Counted from the stretch's first letter, positions 1 through 12,795 are shown. The stretch is DNA of 64,000 bases from Trema orientale (GCA_002914845.1 JXTC01000170.1:360589-424588); one strand, 5' to 3'. Program-made: numbers and translations. Notes: generated from the letters alone by a model not told the origin.

Positions 1-300
1 AGTCGAAAATTTTCAACCAAGTAGAAAAAGTCAAAAGTAAAAAAGGCGGCACCAAGAAGACGGCCGACCATGTTCGACTGGGGTCGAAAATGTTTGACTA
101 CTATCGAACAATAGTTCGGGGTCGAAATTTTCCGACCACTTGTCAAAAATCGATTAGAACAATTAGGAGAGACGGTAAAACAAGTTTGACCGCGGTCGAA
201 ATTTTTCGATCCTAGTCAAGCAGGGGTGGCGTCAGAGTCAGGATCGGGACCGACAGTGGTAGCAGAAGTAGTTCGGAGTTGTTGGAAAAGAACATATTTT
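1..300. repeat. Clustered GTCGAAA..TTCGAC palindromes, possible subterminal region of a DNA transposon cut by the window edge
   Basis: Four imperfect copies of a 16-bp palindrome close to GTCGAAAATTTTCGAC lie at about 2-17, 83-98, 121-136 and 195-210, with partial copies between them. The block is clearly more G/C-rich than the AT-rich DNA after 300. Dense short motifs in both orientations are typical of the subterminal regions of CACTA (En/Spm) elements, where the transposase binds. No terminal inverted repeat or coding sequence is visible because the element would continue to the left of the window. The CACTA assignment is an inference; another DNA-transposon family is possible. Confidence 0.4.
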
Positions 301-3300
301 ATAGTTTCTTAGGAAATATGGTATTCAAGTAATTTTACAAGTATGACGTGACAATAATGATTAGTTTTGAAAATATTTATGAGTGAGTCATTTTTTCGTT
401 ACAAAAGTTTAATAAACCCTTTTAATGTAAATTCAAGATTCACCTCATCTTCTCCTAATCTTTTGTATTATTTTCATATCTAAAAACTTTATTACCACTT
501 TGTCAATCATTCATGTCAATCTTCTTAGTGTAATGGTATTATTACCCTTATTTTTTTTTTCCAAATAAAGTTATGGATGTTCTATTATCACCTTCTTTTT
601 TCTCTCTTCAGTTCTTGTTTTAAAACTTAAACATTTTCTTAATATACTCATTTTTATTATTTTTTATTCTAAAATTGGCTATCAATAAAAAAAATCCAAT
701 GAGATTTATTTTCTCATTCATCAGTTTTAAAATTGTCTCAATCCTTTGTCTTGATCTTCTCAAACCTTTTGTTTTCTTGACAAAAATTAATCTTATAAAT
801 CAAGATAAAGGGATCAAATTTTTTAGATTTGAAATACTAATCATTCTATATTTCTTCTAAAAGATAAAGTTTTTAAATTAAATTTTTAGGGTTTTTAAGA
901 ACTATTGAAAGATAGAAGAGTTTCTTGAATTATTTTTTAGGTTCTTTAGTATTTCTAAAGTTCTTTAAAACTATAGAAGAAAATTAGAGCTCTTGATTCT
1001 TAAGAACTAATAAAAGAGTTAGGTTCTTGAACTATTATTTAAAGTTATTGAGAAAGATAGTTGGAGTTGGAAATTCATAATATGTTTTTCTACTTCTATA
1101 AAAATTTTATTTACCTAAAAATAAATTAATTGCTTAAGAATTTCTTCTTTTTTTTAATTATTTGCTTATCAATTACATTTAACGGGATGTATGAAGAAAA
1201 AAAATAATTAAAGAAAGAAGATTCTAGATCTTTAATATTATTTATGTCTATTTATGTAATTTCGTATATGATTATTTAATAGTTAATAAAATGAGGGTGA
1301 GAAAAAAAAAAGAAAAAAAGAAAGAGTGTGGCATTATTATTTTTCTTATTATTTTTTTTAAATTGTGGCATTATTATTTTTTTTAAGGAAAATTGTGGCA
1401 TTATTATTATTCTAGTGTAATTTAACATGCTGTAGTGTTAGTATACAAAATTACTACTTACCTTTTACTAGAGAAAATAATTTTTTATTCATTGCAATTA
1501 GCAATAATGGGAAAGCGATAAACAATTGGCCCGTTTGGATAATTTTTATTTCCTGAAGTAAAAGCTCAAGAAAATCTTCCTAGAAAAGCTAGTGAGTCCA
1601 TACTTCATTAACAAGATCTTTTAATTAAAAAAAAATCTTCTGATAATTCATCCAAACACCCAAAAATAACTTTTGGGCTTTAAAATATCTTTGGAAGCTA
1701 TACCAAACAGGTCCATTTTACTACTATCAGTCCAGCTATATAGATATGAACTTTTATTATATGTTTTTGAAGCATCGTTGGGTTAATAATTTTGCTTCTA
1801 AAATTTTGAAAATTTTACTGAAAAATTAAAAAAAAAAACAAAAACAAAAACAAAAATGGATTACCGAACATTACTTTCCTCACTGTTTTTGAAATTTTCA
1901 ATTAATTAATAAACATAAAACTGTTTAAAAAATATTACCGAACAGGCCTAAAAGTTATTACTCTTTTCAATTAAAATAAACTAAAAATAGTCACTCTCAA
2001 TGTACATCTAATATAGCTGTCAAAAGGCACTTATATTTTTGGAATGAATAATATCGAACTGTAATTTTTTTTTTTTTATTGGATGAAATATCGAACTGTA
2101 AGATAAACAAATGAATTTCTCACTCTCTTGGGGGCAAGTGAGTAATTCCGAATATATTCTATGTAATGTGTTATGTGTGTGACATCAACTTGACAAATAA
2201 ATTTAACATTGCAAGTTATATAATTATTTAAAAAGTTAACTGTATTTTCTGTTTTCTTATATACAATAGATTATTCGTGAACTTTAAGTATGAGTGTTCA
2301 GTGGCTTCGAAATTTAACTATGTTATTTGGTTTTTAATCAAATTAAAAATCAGTTGACATATAGTGCTTGTAATTTTTTTCATCGAGATCAAATTATATA
2401 AATGAATTATTTTCTGTATGACAAATTATTTTCTTTAGAGGAATTTATTAGTATTAGTCCCTAATATTTTGGGGCGACAAATTTAGTTCTCCCAGTTATA
2501 TGCAGATACCTTATATAATGTAATACTCGAGCTATTCCGATTTATAGAATAGTACCGATATAACATTTGAACACCTAAATAATGCAAACTGGTACGTTAT
2601 ATCTGATCCGACCTGATTAATATATGTATTATCATTTTAAGAGTTACCTATGGGGGTAGTGATGCAATAGAATTGAAAGAGAGAACGACGGTTAGGTCCG
2701 TCGAACCAATCTTCAAGGCTCAAGCCAAGCTCAACTCATGGCTGAAATGAGAAGAAAAGAAGCGCCTTTTATGTGTATGCATTATGCAATCCTCAAAGCT
2801 GCCTGCCCTATCGTCCAAAGCCTTCTAGCTCTTTATATACCTCTTGCACTAACGCCAAAAAAGCTAACGAGCTAATCAATCAGCAGCCAATGAGAACGAA
2901 TGACACTAGTGCTCTCAAAATAACCAACGACATTAGCTTTTATCCATCAATTCTAAATTTTTACTCCATTATCTATATTGTAACCGGTAATATCTACACT
3001 CTACTCTAGCCGCTTTCTTTAAGCAGGTAAATAAGTAATTAAGGTGTGATCACATAATTAGTCTGATTGTTAACTATACTTACCTCCGATATTTAAGTCT
3101 GTAGCTCATTTCTCCTAAACCAATGTCAATAATAATAGTAATAATAATAATGATAATAATTAAGATAAATGTAGCACTTTATTAGCTAAGCTTGATAGCA
3201 TAATAGGCATTACATTAATAACCCCAATATATTGCTATCACTGCTTATGTTTAACGAAGTTGTTTCTTCTTTGTGGTGCATTTACTAATTTGTAATTTGA

Positions 3301-5369
3301 ATTAATTTGCGAAAACATTATAAAATGAAGGAAATAGAACATAAGAATTCCATTATATTGTCAACTAAACATTTTAGGAATTGATGAGCAAGGAATTTAA
3401 TTCACATTTCAGTGTCTACTTGTTAAAAAATTGAAGTAGATCGACATTGATTACTAAAATGTCCTTTATTTATTTATTTTTTTTTGAGTTACCTATATAT
3501 AAAGGGTAAAGTGAAAACTTGAAAAAAAAAATTGATCATTTTGCTATAAGACCCTAAAAAATATTAGAATTTATAACTACTTTCCACCACATCTGAAGAA
3601 AACAATTATCCTAAATGGATTACCATTTATTTCCTTTCCTTTTCTCAAGAAATTTATTTGCTTTCCTAATCAGTAGAGGAGAGCCAATTAAGAAAAATAT
3701 AAAAGCCATATTTAAATGAACAAATTATTTGTTTACATGGTAGATTGATGCGCAAAATATGGAAGCGACAACATACAAAGAATCGTGGGAAACAAATTTC
3801 CAATAATGGGAGGAGGATACAAACCTAAAATCTCTATATTGGAGGTGGAATGTAGTTATTAAGGCCGGGGGGATTTTTTTTCTTTTCTTTTTTTTTTTTT
3901 TTTTTTTCGCTTGAAGGGGGGAAACAAATTTGTTTAGCTGAAAAGAGAAAAAAAAAATAGTTCATTTGACTGAATCATATGAAAAAGACAATTGAAATAG
4001 TTTACATGTAATTTTAAATAAAAATAAGCAACAGTAGATTCATTTTTTTTAGAATGAGAAATAAAAATAAGGAAGGAAATAGGTGAAATAGACCTAAAAA
4101 GGAAATTATTTTTATTTTTGTTAAAATTAGTGTGTTTAATTACACAACTATAAACTGAATAATAAAATAAAAAAGTATTCACTATGTAACTTTTTGGCTT
4201 GGGAAAAAAATTGACTCGTGGAATTTTTTTTTTTTGGTTAAATGTTTTAAGTCGAAGGGTTGAACGTCAACCTGTGTTTACTTTGAAGTATAAAGAAATG
4301 ATAAAACCAATGTATTCTTTTTATAGATATTTTTCAGATAATTTTTTATTGATATTTTTGGATTTGAAAAACTGACTAAAGGAATACCTTTTCACTCTTT
4401 TTAAAGAGAAAAAAAAGAGGAAACAAACATAGGGGATAATTTCAGATTATGATGATTAGAAGATAGGTGTAATGTGGTATTTATACTAAATATAGAGTAA
4501 TTTTGATATGATTCTTTTCTTCCAAAAATAAGAAAGACTGGAAAGACTAAATACTCTCCAAAATAATCCTATTGAGTACATTATTCCCTAAGGGTCATGC
4601 TTCTTAGTGCAAAAAAGCGAACAACTTATTTTAATTTGTGTAAGAAAATGTCTGATGAGACAGTATACAGATTTTATAGGATTAGTCAATACATTAATCC
4701 CGAGGCACTAATTTCGGACACCCATTTCTTAACATAAGAAAGAAAGAAAAAAAAAAAGGAAGAAAAACTTATGTTTTGTGAAATTTTAGTAATTGAGTTA
4801 TTTGATTCATATTCCTAAGTTGTTTTCTTTTAATGGATATTGGCATATTGCTAAATTGTTAATTGGTATGTAAGCACTATAAAAGGAAATATGTTGGATT
4901 CGAATTCCAACTTCTGTTAGGTAAGTAGACACAAAAAGGGAATGTTCCCCTTCTATTTCCTTTTCGTTACTTTCCTATTTTCCTTTTCACTACTTATTAT
5001 TTCCACTACAAAATAGTAAACATACCATTAAAACTATGAACAAAGTTAGCAAGAAACTAGAGCACCATATACGACAACATATTTATAAGGCAAAAACAAA
5101 AGCCGCATAGTACATACTACATACATCTTAAAAAACGACAACAAACATCAGTTATTTTACGTCCGTGGTGCTAGTTGCAAGTTGGTATGCTACGCGCTAA
5201 AAGGGCATAGGAGCCGCATAGGATGCGCAAAGGAGTAGTAGACTAGTAGTAGTAGTGGTACTACACACCATAACCATGTGTTTAAACAGTGGGCCACCAC
5301 GACATAACTTGGAGTTAAAGTTGGTCCAGTTGAGTTGGGGTTGGTCAGTTGGAGATGGGTCCCGATCGA
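301..5369. other. AT-rich intergenic DNA, no supported gene
   Basis: About 5 kb of A/T-rich DNA. All open frames here are short (under 90 codons), of low complexity, and without recognisable domains. It contains a small MITE (1,528-1,714), three near-copies of a GTGGCATTATTATT motif at about 1,327-1,410, and a duplicated site around a T-run near 2,050-2,100. No tRNA, rRNA or conserved coding exon was recognised. Confidence 0.6.
1528..1714. mobile_element. Short Tourist/Harbinger-like MITE (187 bp)
   Basis: The left end reads GGCCCGTTTGG and the right end, read inward on the other strand, GGACCTGTTTGG, giving imperfect terminal inverted repeats of about 12 bp. The trinucleotide ATT flanks both sides (1,525-1,527 and 1,715-1,717). 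The GTTTGG-type ends and a 3-bp duplication are what PIF/Harbinger-derived MITEs show, although their usual target is TTA or TAA. There is no coding capacity. Confidence 0.5.
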
Positions 5370-5481
5370 AACGACAGCACTAGATTGACGCAACGTAAGA
5401 CGTGAACGACATTAGTCTTAAGAACGACAGTAGCTTTGTATGAATGGAAGAAAACGACAAGATGTTGGAAAAGAAACGACA
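5370..5481. promoter_or_regulatory. Cluster of AACGACA heptamers upstream of the KH-protein gene
   Basis: AACGACA occurs on the + strand at 5,370, 5,405, 5,423, 5,453 and 5,475, with a sixth outlying copy at 5,134. The five clustered copies fall within 112 bp and end about 100 bp before the TATA box at 5,585. Reuse of one 7-mer on one strand just upstream of a core promoter suggests a binding-site array. The binding factor is unknown to me. Confidence 0.45.
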
Positions 5482-5584
5482 GCTCAGCAATATTCAATAT
5501 TGAATTTTGATGTACGCAATACGCATGTTAATTTTCCTGATACGGGTAAAACTGGAAAGATGCAATGCAGTGATTTTGGTGGAG

Positions 5585-5592
5585 TATAAATA
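5585..5592 (+). promoter_or_regulatory. TATA box of the KH-protein gene
   Basis: TATAAATA followed by G, a good match to the plant TATA consensus, about 377 bp before the start codon at 5,962. This implies a transcription start near 5,615-5,625 and a 5' leader of roughly 340 nt. The leader includes pyrimidine-rich stretches typical of plant leaders. There is no in-frame ATG between this TATA box and 5,962, which supports that start. Confidence 0.6.
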
Positions 5593-5961
5593 GAGCAAAG
5601 CCAAAGGATCCCCAAAGACGACTCCTCTTCCTTCTGACTCTCAGTAGGGCTTTTGGTTAGCTTCACTCCCTCCCTCACAGATACACAAACACACTCCTCC
5701 ACTATCAATAAGGGCCAGATACAGAGACGCACAACAGCCTTGAATCTCTCTGCTTTCCTCCAGTCCAGTAAGCTTCAGTGGCCTCTGTCTGTGTATATAT
5801 ATAGATATATATTCTTGTGTTAGTTGTTTTCACTTCTGGGTTTTGTTCTGTATACGTGTATATATGCATATACTTATTCATATTGGTGTATTGGGTGTTT
5901 GTCTGAATCGTGTTTTGGTGATTGTATTGGGTTTATTTACAAGTGTAGAAGTGTTTGTGTG

Positions 5962-8900
5962 ATGGGAGAGAGAATCGCCCCTGGGAGTTACTTCCAGTAC
6001 CCTCCTCCTCCTCCTCCTGGAGTCCATGCTTCTCCGCACAGGTCTTCTTCTCTCCCTACGGATCGAGAAAGGTCAGTATGATTGTTTCTCTTCTTCCTTT
6101 AATGGGCCTTCTTTGATATTTTCTCTTGCTGCTTCTCTTCTTGGTTTTCTGGATGTCGGTGGGTCAGTGGTGGATTTGAGTTTCTTCAATTATATGCAAT
6201 AGAATCTGTTTGGACTTTCTATTTGATTAACGTTATTTGTTCAGATGTCATAGGTAAACATCCCCTCGAGAATAAAGAAAAAGAAAAGATTAAAATTCCA
6301 TATTTGTGTCCTTTCACTGTTGGGGTCAAATTCAAGAAAGAAAATAAAAATTCCATCTTCCCTATCCTGTACTCCCATCTTTACTTTGAGATGTGAGGGG
6401 AAGATCTGGAGACTTGTGGCTTATCTTCTTAGAGACTGAAACTTGTTTTTAAGATGGTCAAGTTGCTGTTTAACCATTTTTCTATTTATTTTTTTTATTT
6501 GATCATACCCCTTCATCTGAAATAAGGATTTGGCAGGTTGCTTAGCACAAGAAGGAAATGATTTGTGTATAAACTGTGGCCGTTTTAAATTTCAACACAT
6601 TTTTATGTGAATTATGATAGCCTTCTTGTATATTATGTGTGATTCGATGACTGGTTTAACAATTGGCAGATATCTGGCTGAACTACTGGCAGAGAGGCAA
6701 AAGTTGGGACCATTCGTGCAAATTTTGCCACACTGTAGCAGACTTATTAGTCAAGGTTTATTGGATTCTTTACGTATATTACATCTTTCAATGAACAAAC
6801 AACTCTTTGCATTTATATTATAAAAGATATTCTCGTATATTTATATATTGCTCTTTAACATAATCCCTTGTGTTTTTTTGCGTGGAAAGAAGATTTTGTA
6901 AACCTCTGATTTCTCAAACATGCATTGTCAACCAGATCATCTTGTTGTGATTGTTTTAAACTGCCTAGGTTGTTGCATATTGTGTGATGCTTGATAATGC
7001 CAATGCTTGGCAAAATATCTATGGTGAATTGATAACCAGATCATCTTTTTCTCATATTTTATGATGTTTTACTGACATATGCTAAAAAAATTTGTACAGC
7101 ATAAAATGCTCACTGGTACTTGAGAGCATCAATTGTGTTGTTTTGAAGTTGATTTGTGTCAGGACATGTTTAGTTGTTTGTGGACCTCCTAACCTACCTT
7201 TTGTTTTCACGCATTTGCGCTTGAACCTGATCTTTCCTTTCATGCCATCACAGAAATCAGAAGGGTATCAAGCTTCAATCAAAGTTTCGTAGATCATGAA
7301 AGACTTGACCACGAGAGTCCATTTCGTTCATTAACTCAATATCCTAATGGCAGAGCAATGGATGTGGAGGGATGGCCTGCAATGCAAATTGAGGTAATGC
7401 CATTTGTTGATGCTTGGCTTTTTTTTTTTTTGGGTCGTGTTATTTTTCACTATATTAGCTTTAGTTCATCTTTGTCTCTCAGGAATGCTATGCAAGGTAT
7501 ATTATTGAATTATTGTTGTCTGTATTCACTATAATTCTATGTTTTCATTTTTTAGAATTGAAAATTATGTAGTATTGTCTTTCATTTACATTAGTTCTGT
7601 TCTATTGCCAGTTTGTTGAGTCACATGCATCTCTCATCTCTGTCTATCTAGTTGGATTTCTTCTTATAGAAAACTATAACTTTTTGTTCCTTTTTATTTT
7701 GTTACCAGTGATGACTTGATATGGATATTATTGCAACAGTTTCTCTCTGCATTATTTAAAGATAGAATGTTGATGTCTTCGTAGGCTATGAAAGTAGAAA
7801 GTTATGGGAGAGGGAGAGATTAAATAGTGTATCAGTTGAGAATGTATGTATTATAATATTGACAGACCAAGAGCAGTCTGTTCTGTAGTTTTGAAGGCTA
7901 AAATCCTGTGAGTTTTCAGCGATTTTCTTCTGCGTCTGCATAGCTTCTACTCAAAACACTTGGCAAACATAAATTTCCTTATTTTTTGCAATTGAGATTA
8001 TAAGCTGATTGATGTGAAACACCAAAAGAATGATTATGGAAGTGTCATTGCCCACCAAATGGTAGTGGCACTTCACCTTTTATATTTTTCTATCCAACAA
8101 AAAGTTTTCATATGAAGGGTACTTCTAAGTGCAAGATTTTCAAAACTATGACGTTATTTGTGGTGCTACTATATTTCATTGATTTATAGATTACAGTGTT
8201 AATTGGATGTATGTCTGCATTAAATGATGATGTATGTACTAATTGACCGGAATCTCTGACCTACAACTTCTCAGAGATTAACGAGCATGAAAGTATAATG
8301 AATATGTAGCAAGTGTATATGGCCCAATGTGGTACTTTTTCTTTTCAGTCTTTGATAATAAACTTAACAAGCCTTGGGTTATTCTATGCGACTGCAATAG
8401 CCTGGTGTGTACCACATGGAGTATCATTGTTTTGGCCTTGTATCAATGTATAAAAATTGAAAACGGAAGAACAGGAAAATCCTGAACAGAGCACAAAAAA
8501 CATACTACAGCTCATTAAGACAAGGGATTCTTCTTTTTGAAACTCTGTCAAAGGAAATGTTTAGGTTCTGTTTGATTTTTGTGAAACTTTTCTTTATTTC
8601 AAGACTCAAAGTTTCATATGTTTTCTGTTTTTTCGAAATTTCATTAGCACTTAATTTTTCTGCAGGAAAATGGACATGTCCAAAGAATAGCCCCATACCA
8701 ATCTCCTTCGATGGGATGGCCTGGAGTGCAAGCAATTCCGACTACTCCTAATGTAAAGAAAGTGGTTAGACTGGATGTTCCAGTGGACAAATATCCAACT
8801 GTAAGTAATTGGACCCTGTGTAATTATAGGGTTATTTTTGAAACTAGTCTGTATGTGATGGTTTTTTAACTTCAAGCTTTCAGTATAACTTTGTTGGCCG

Positions 8901-9638
8901 AATTTTGGGACCTCGAGGAAACTCCTTGAAAAGAGTTGAAGCTATGACAGAATGCAGGGTGTACATAAGAGGCCGGGGCTCTGTGAAGGATTCTGTAAAG
9001 GTATGCCAACATGATTCTGATAATGGATTTACGTTGAAATTGGGGGTGAAAGTCAGCAATGTTTTATTTGGAAGTGGGGAGCGTAGAATTCTTTACCATC
9101 TTATATTGTGCTCTTTATATTTGTTTTGATTGATTTTATCCGGTTTCAGCTGTGAGCAGAAATTTTGCCAGAATTATAATTCATTTCCTTCTCATTTGTT
9201 GACACTCGATCATCATGACAAACCTGTGATTTTTTCAGGAAGAGAAACTAAAAGACAAACCTGGATATGAACACCTTAATGAGCCATTGCACGTACTGGT
9301 GGAGGCTGAATTTCCAGAAGATATAATAAATGCACGCTTGGATCGTGCAGTGGCAATTCTGGAGAACCTTTTGAAGCCTGTGGTATGTTCAATATTAAAT
9401 AATTAGTTTTTCCTTTTTCTCTGTTCTCATAACTTGTTCTAACCGTTCTCTCTTGCTTTTCAACCTCCTTTTCCCCTAGGATGAGTCCTTAGATCACTAC
9501 AAAAAGCAGCAATTAAGGGAATTGGCCATGCTAAATGGTACACTGAGGGAAGAAAGCCCAAGTATGAGCCCAAGCATGAGCCCGAGCATGTCTCCTTTTA
9601 ACAGTACAGGAATGAAACGAGCCAAGACAGGGAGATGA
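5962..9638 (+). CDS. KH-domain (STAR/Quaking-like) RNA-binding protein, 296 aa
   Basis: Seven coding exons: 5962-6071, 6670-6755, 7254-7393, 8666-8800, 8884-9000, 9239-9382 and 9480-9638. They sum to 891 nt, giving 296 residues, the usual length for this plant family. The start [20 protein letters not shown] is typical of plant Quaking-like proteins. A Qua1-like dimerisation segment ([15 protein letters not shown]) lies near residues 37-68. One KH domain spans about residues 145-255, with its GxxG loop in [10 protein letters not shown]. The C-terminus carries an in-frame 4-residue repeat (SPSM x3) and a basic tail. STAR proteins bind single-stranded RNA and act in splicing and mRNA stability, usually in the nucleus; that role is inferred from the family. 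It resembles Arabidopsis At1g09660/At5g56140-type proteins. A TATA box and heptamer array lie upstream. Confidence 0.95.
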
Positions 9639-10633
9639 CCCCTTTATGCAGTTGTCGAATTTAGTTAACCGCCATGAGAATGGCGCCTAATTCGCTGAAG
9701 ACCTGATAGTATCTTCGTCACTATTGTCTACTGAACCTCGGGAGGCTGCGTTTGCAAACAAATGATTGAACTCCTGAGTAAATTTTTGGGCTCTAATTGT
9801 TTGGCATCTCTGGCAAGCTTACTGCATCATTCATTTTGCTCACTATGGTTTCAAGTCCACTGTGGTTTCCATTCTTTCGTGTATCATTCCTTCAAAAAAA
9901 AAAAAAAAAACGAATTCACACATTATATTATATTCATTAGTTATTCGTAACTTGTAGCCCGTCAGGACTCATTTGTCTAATCTATGTTTCTGGCAAGCTG
10001 CTGAGTTGTTAAACAAGTTTAACGTACTTTGCAGATTCTTTTCATTAACTAGTTTGTTGTTACTTACCGCTATCTTAGATGCATATGCTTGTATATGCAT
10101 GCTCAACTTGAAAATAAAGAAATTTCAATTTGAATTATTGTAATTTGCCAGTTTGTTCTAGATTCTGAGTTTTTACATACACATATGTGCCTTTTCGAGT
10201 TCGTTCCATTTAGAATTAGAAGTTGCATCGCAACCAAACGAGGCCTGTAAACTTGTCTCAAAGCATGTAACGATAGCTCCTCTTTTATAACAGCGTTTCA
10301 ATACTCAAAAAGCACGGATCAAGACTTTGATCGTAATGAAATTTACAAAATAGTATGACTCAGGGCCTTACTGCGCATTTGATACAAAATAGTGTTCTAC
10401 CTCTCATCTACAATTCACACTAAACAGCAAAAAAAGATACAGCTCCCATCTGGGCATCACGTAAATCCTGGCTTTCAGGGGAACAAGTATTCTGAATTCA
10501 AAAGAAGCCTGCGCAAGAACATAAAAAAAGATATTATTATCCCAACAAACTGTTAAACATCAAAGTATGGTAATGGTACGCTTAGAACAGAAAAATACAT
10601 ATACAGTTTCAGAAGGCACCATTCGTTTGTTGC

Positions 10634-10745
10634 GCATAAACAAGTAGCATGATGAGCAAGCCAGTAACTAAACCCATCAAGGAGAGTATGCATAAACAAG
10701 TAGCATGATGAGCAAGCCAGTAACTAAACCCATCAAGGAAAGTAC
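10634..10745. repeat. 56-bp perfect-phase tandem duplication
   Basis: The unit at 10,634-10,689, beginning GCATAAACAAGTAGCATGAT, is repeated immediately at 10,690-10,745 with only a couple of mismatches near its end. It lies in the convergent space between the KH gene and the small membrane-protein gene, probably in the 3' region of the latter. The near-identity indicates a recent slippage or unequal-exchange event. A longer open frame across it on the minus strand is a by-product of the repeat. Confidence 0.85.
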
Positions 10746-11018
10746 GAAACTCCCAAGTCTCCAACCGTGGTTTTACAATCAAAAGAAAAATGAAAAATAA
10801 AAGAAAAGAGAAACAAAAGAAACGCAAGCTACAAAGCGCGACAAAATATTCAATGGCTAGGTTAAGACTACGCTAGTGATGTCTGGTAATTAAAAAAAGA
10901 TTCCTCTGAACAAGAAGTGGAGAAAGAAATAATATGCCATAGAGAAAGAGAACCCAACAGATGGTCACAGAGATGCACCTCAAAGTTGAAGAAACTCAAA
11001 ATTGAAAAGATAGAGGGG

Positions 11019-12136
11019 TCAGTCCCGAAGACCAAGCTCAAGCTCGAGCTCATCATCCTCTTCAAACAACTTCAAAAGGCGGGCATACTGTTCTTCTCTT
11101 TTCTTCTTTTGCCGAAGCTTGAAAAGAAAAAATGAAAACAGCGCAACAGCTGCAAGCACGAGGAATACGATGATCACCGCGGAGCTAGTGCCGCTAGTGG
11201 AACTAGAATGAGTCTCAGCCTTTGTACCATCTTTGGAATCATCTGAAAATCCTGCAAGTAAAAGTAAACAAAGAGATCTCAGCATGATTAAGCGAAAGTA
11301 TCATAGATAAATCAGTTGTCTAGCACATATAATAACAGCTAGTCAGCCTAGTTCTAGAAAAATAGAATTATAGGAAGCAAAGGTTCATGATGAAAATGTG
11401 AAACCTAGCTATAGTATTGTAGCAAAAAGTATCCATCCAACCAATCTAAGATTCTAAATGATGCTTTTGTTTGTCCAAAGCTAGCTTAAGAAGAAGAAAA
11501 GTATAGAACTAGTAACTTATGTGTTAAAGTGTTTTAGAGATTTTTCATCACCTGAGCAAACACAAACTTAGTCTAGAATGTATAGCAGATCAATACATCC
11601 TTGTTAAAATGTTTGTCCCATTTTTAATATGCAAATTTGAAATTATATTACATTACATTACATTCAGAAGAGAAGAGAAGCCCATTAAAGACCTCTGACT
11701 CCCATTTTATAATAGGTGGTTATAGATAGTGTAGGCATAATAATTAAGTTGTGATGGATAAACTTTAGAATTAAAAGAAATAAATAGAAAAATGCGAATA
11801 TTATTATCTGACTAAAGATTCAATAGGATAGGATGATGATGCTATTGATCTAAGTTTTGAGCAAGCAAGCCAAGCCAAGCCAGCCCAGTCTATAAATAAC
11901 GAAATTATCGAATTTGAAGTTTTCCCAATCAGAAACAATGGTGCATGCAAAATTTCAAATTAGATATATATATATATATAATAAAATAAAAAAAATGGAA
12001 AAAGAGAGATCTGAAGCAAGCCCAACCAACCAACCAACCAACCTGGAATGATTTGGAGAGAAAGTGAAAGCGATAAGAGGAGCAAAATCAAGCATCTGCA
12101 TCTGCATCTATGGCTATGCCCTAAAATTGCAGTCAT
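11019..12136 (-). CDS. Small single-pass membrane protein, 108 aa
   Basis: Two coding exons on the minus strand: 12136-12043 (94 nt) and 11251-11019 (233 nt), joined CCAG|GT...AG|GA to give one 327-nt frame. Residues ~13-30 are a Leu/Ser-rich signal-peptide core after a short Arg/Cys-rich start. A Ser/Thr-rich luminal or extracellular stretch follows, then a transmembrane helix (AVIIVFLVLAAVALFSFFLF), a basic stop-transfer segment (KLRQKKKREEQ) and an acidic tail (EEDDELELELGLRD). An in-frame ATG at 12,229 would add 31 charged residues before the signal peptide, so I prefer the ATG at 12,136. The function is unknown. Its position between the KH and eEF1B-gamma genes matches, from memory, a small Arabidopsis transmembrane protein (At1g09645). 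Confidence 0.8.
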
Positions 12137-12451
12137 CTCTCTTTCTTCTTCTTCCTCTGTCTGTGTTTCTCTTTCTGTTGTCTCTCTCTCCCAATCCCTC
12201 TTTCGGCTTTTACCGTTTCTTCTCTTCACAGAATCAAATAATTATATACTTAATTAATTTAATACCTCCCATTAAGTAAAGTCCCTACTTAACATTTCTG
12301 ATTTCCCTCCATCTTTTCTTCCTATTTTGTCCCAGCTAGGTCCCTTTTCTTTTCTTTTCTTTTTTTCTATTTTTCTTTTTTCTTTTTTGACCTTTTGCTT
12401 CCAATTATATTTTGGATTTAAACAATACAAATAAAATACCTCTCGTCCTCT

Positions 12452-12795
12452 GGCTACGTTTGCTAGAGACGAAAGAAGATAAAAATGATAGGAAAAATGA
12501 GTAGGATTAAAAGGAAAATATTTTTCTTTTACAGTTGTTTGATATGATATGTAAAGGAAAATGAAAATTAATTTATTTTAAAATAATTATTTTATTGCCT
12601 ATATTATTATTTTTATAAATTAGTATACGGTGCTACTTAATTAAACTCCTTCATTAATTTATAACTTTTTTTCTCCCATTTTTTTTCTCTAATTTACGGA
12701 AAAAAGTTTTTGCGGACTTTACCAACTTTTTAAAAAAAATAATAAATAATAAAAAATCTCCTTTTCTCTTCTTTTCTATACCATTTCTATTTAAA
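12452..12795. mobile_element. Tourist-like MITE, right end missing
   Basis: It starts GGCTACGTTTGCTAGAGA and shares its internal layout (TTTTAAAATAATTATTTT-type block, TAGTATACGGTG) with complete copies at 23,898-24,310 and 63,418-63,787. The expected right terminus ending in CATAGCC is absent. The sequence runs instead into the left edge of the eEF1B-gamma pseudogene, so the element was cut, or the duplication broke, at this junction. It is non-coding. Confidence 0.55.

Noticed and set aside
2773-3009. Open frame of 78 codons with Pro/Ser-rich start
   Set aside because: No domain, no neighbouring exons with matching splice sites and ordinary intergenic composition.
4870-4925. Possible tRNA or SINE head with GGATTCGAATTCC
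   Set aside because: The B-box-like word is a near-palindrome, no cloverleaf can be drawn and no convincing A-box precedes it.
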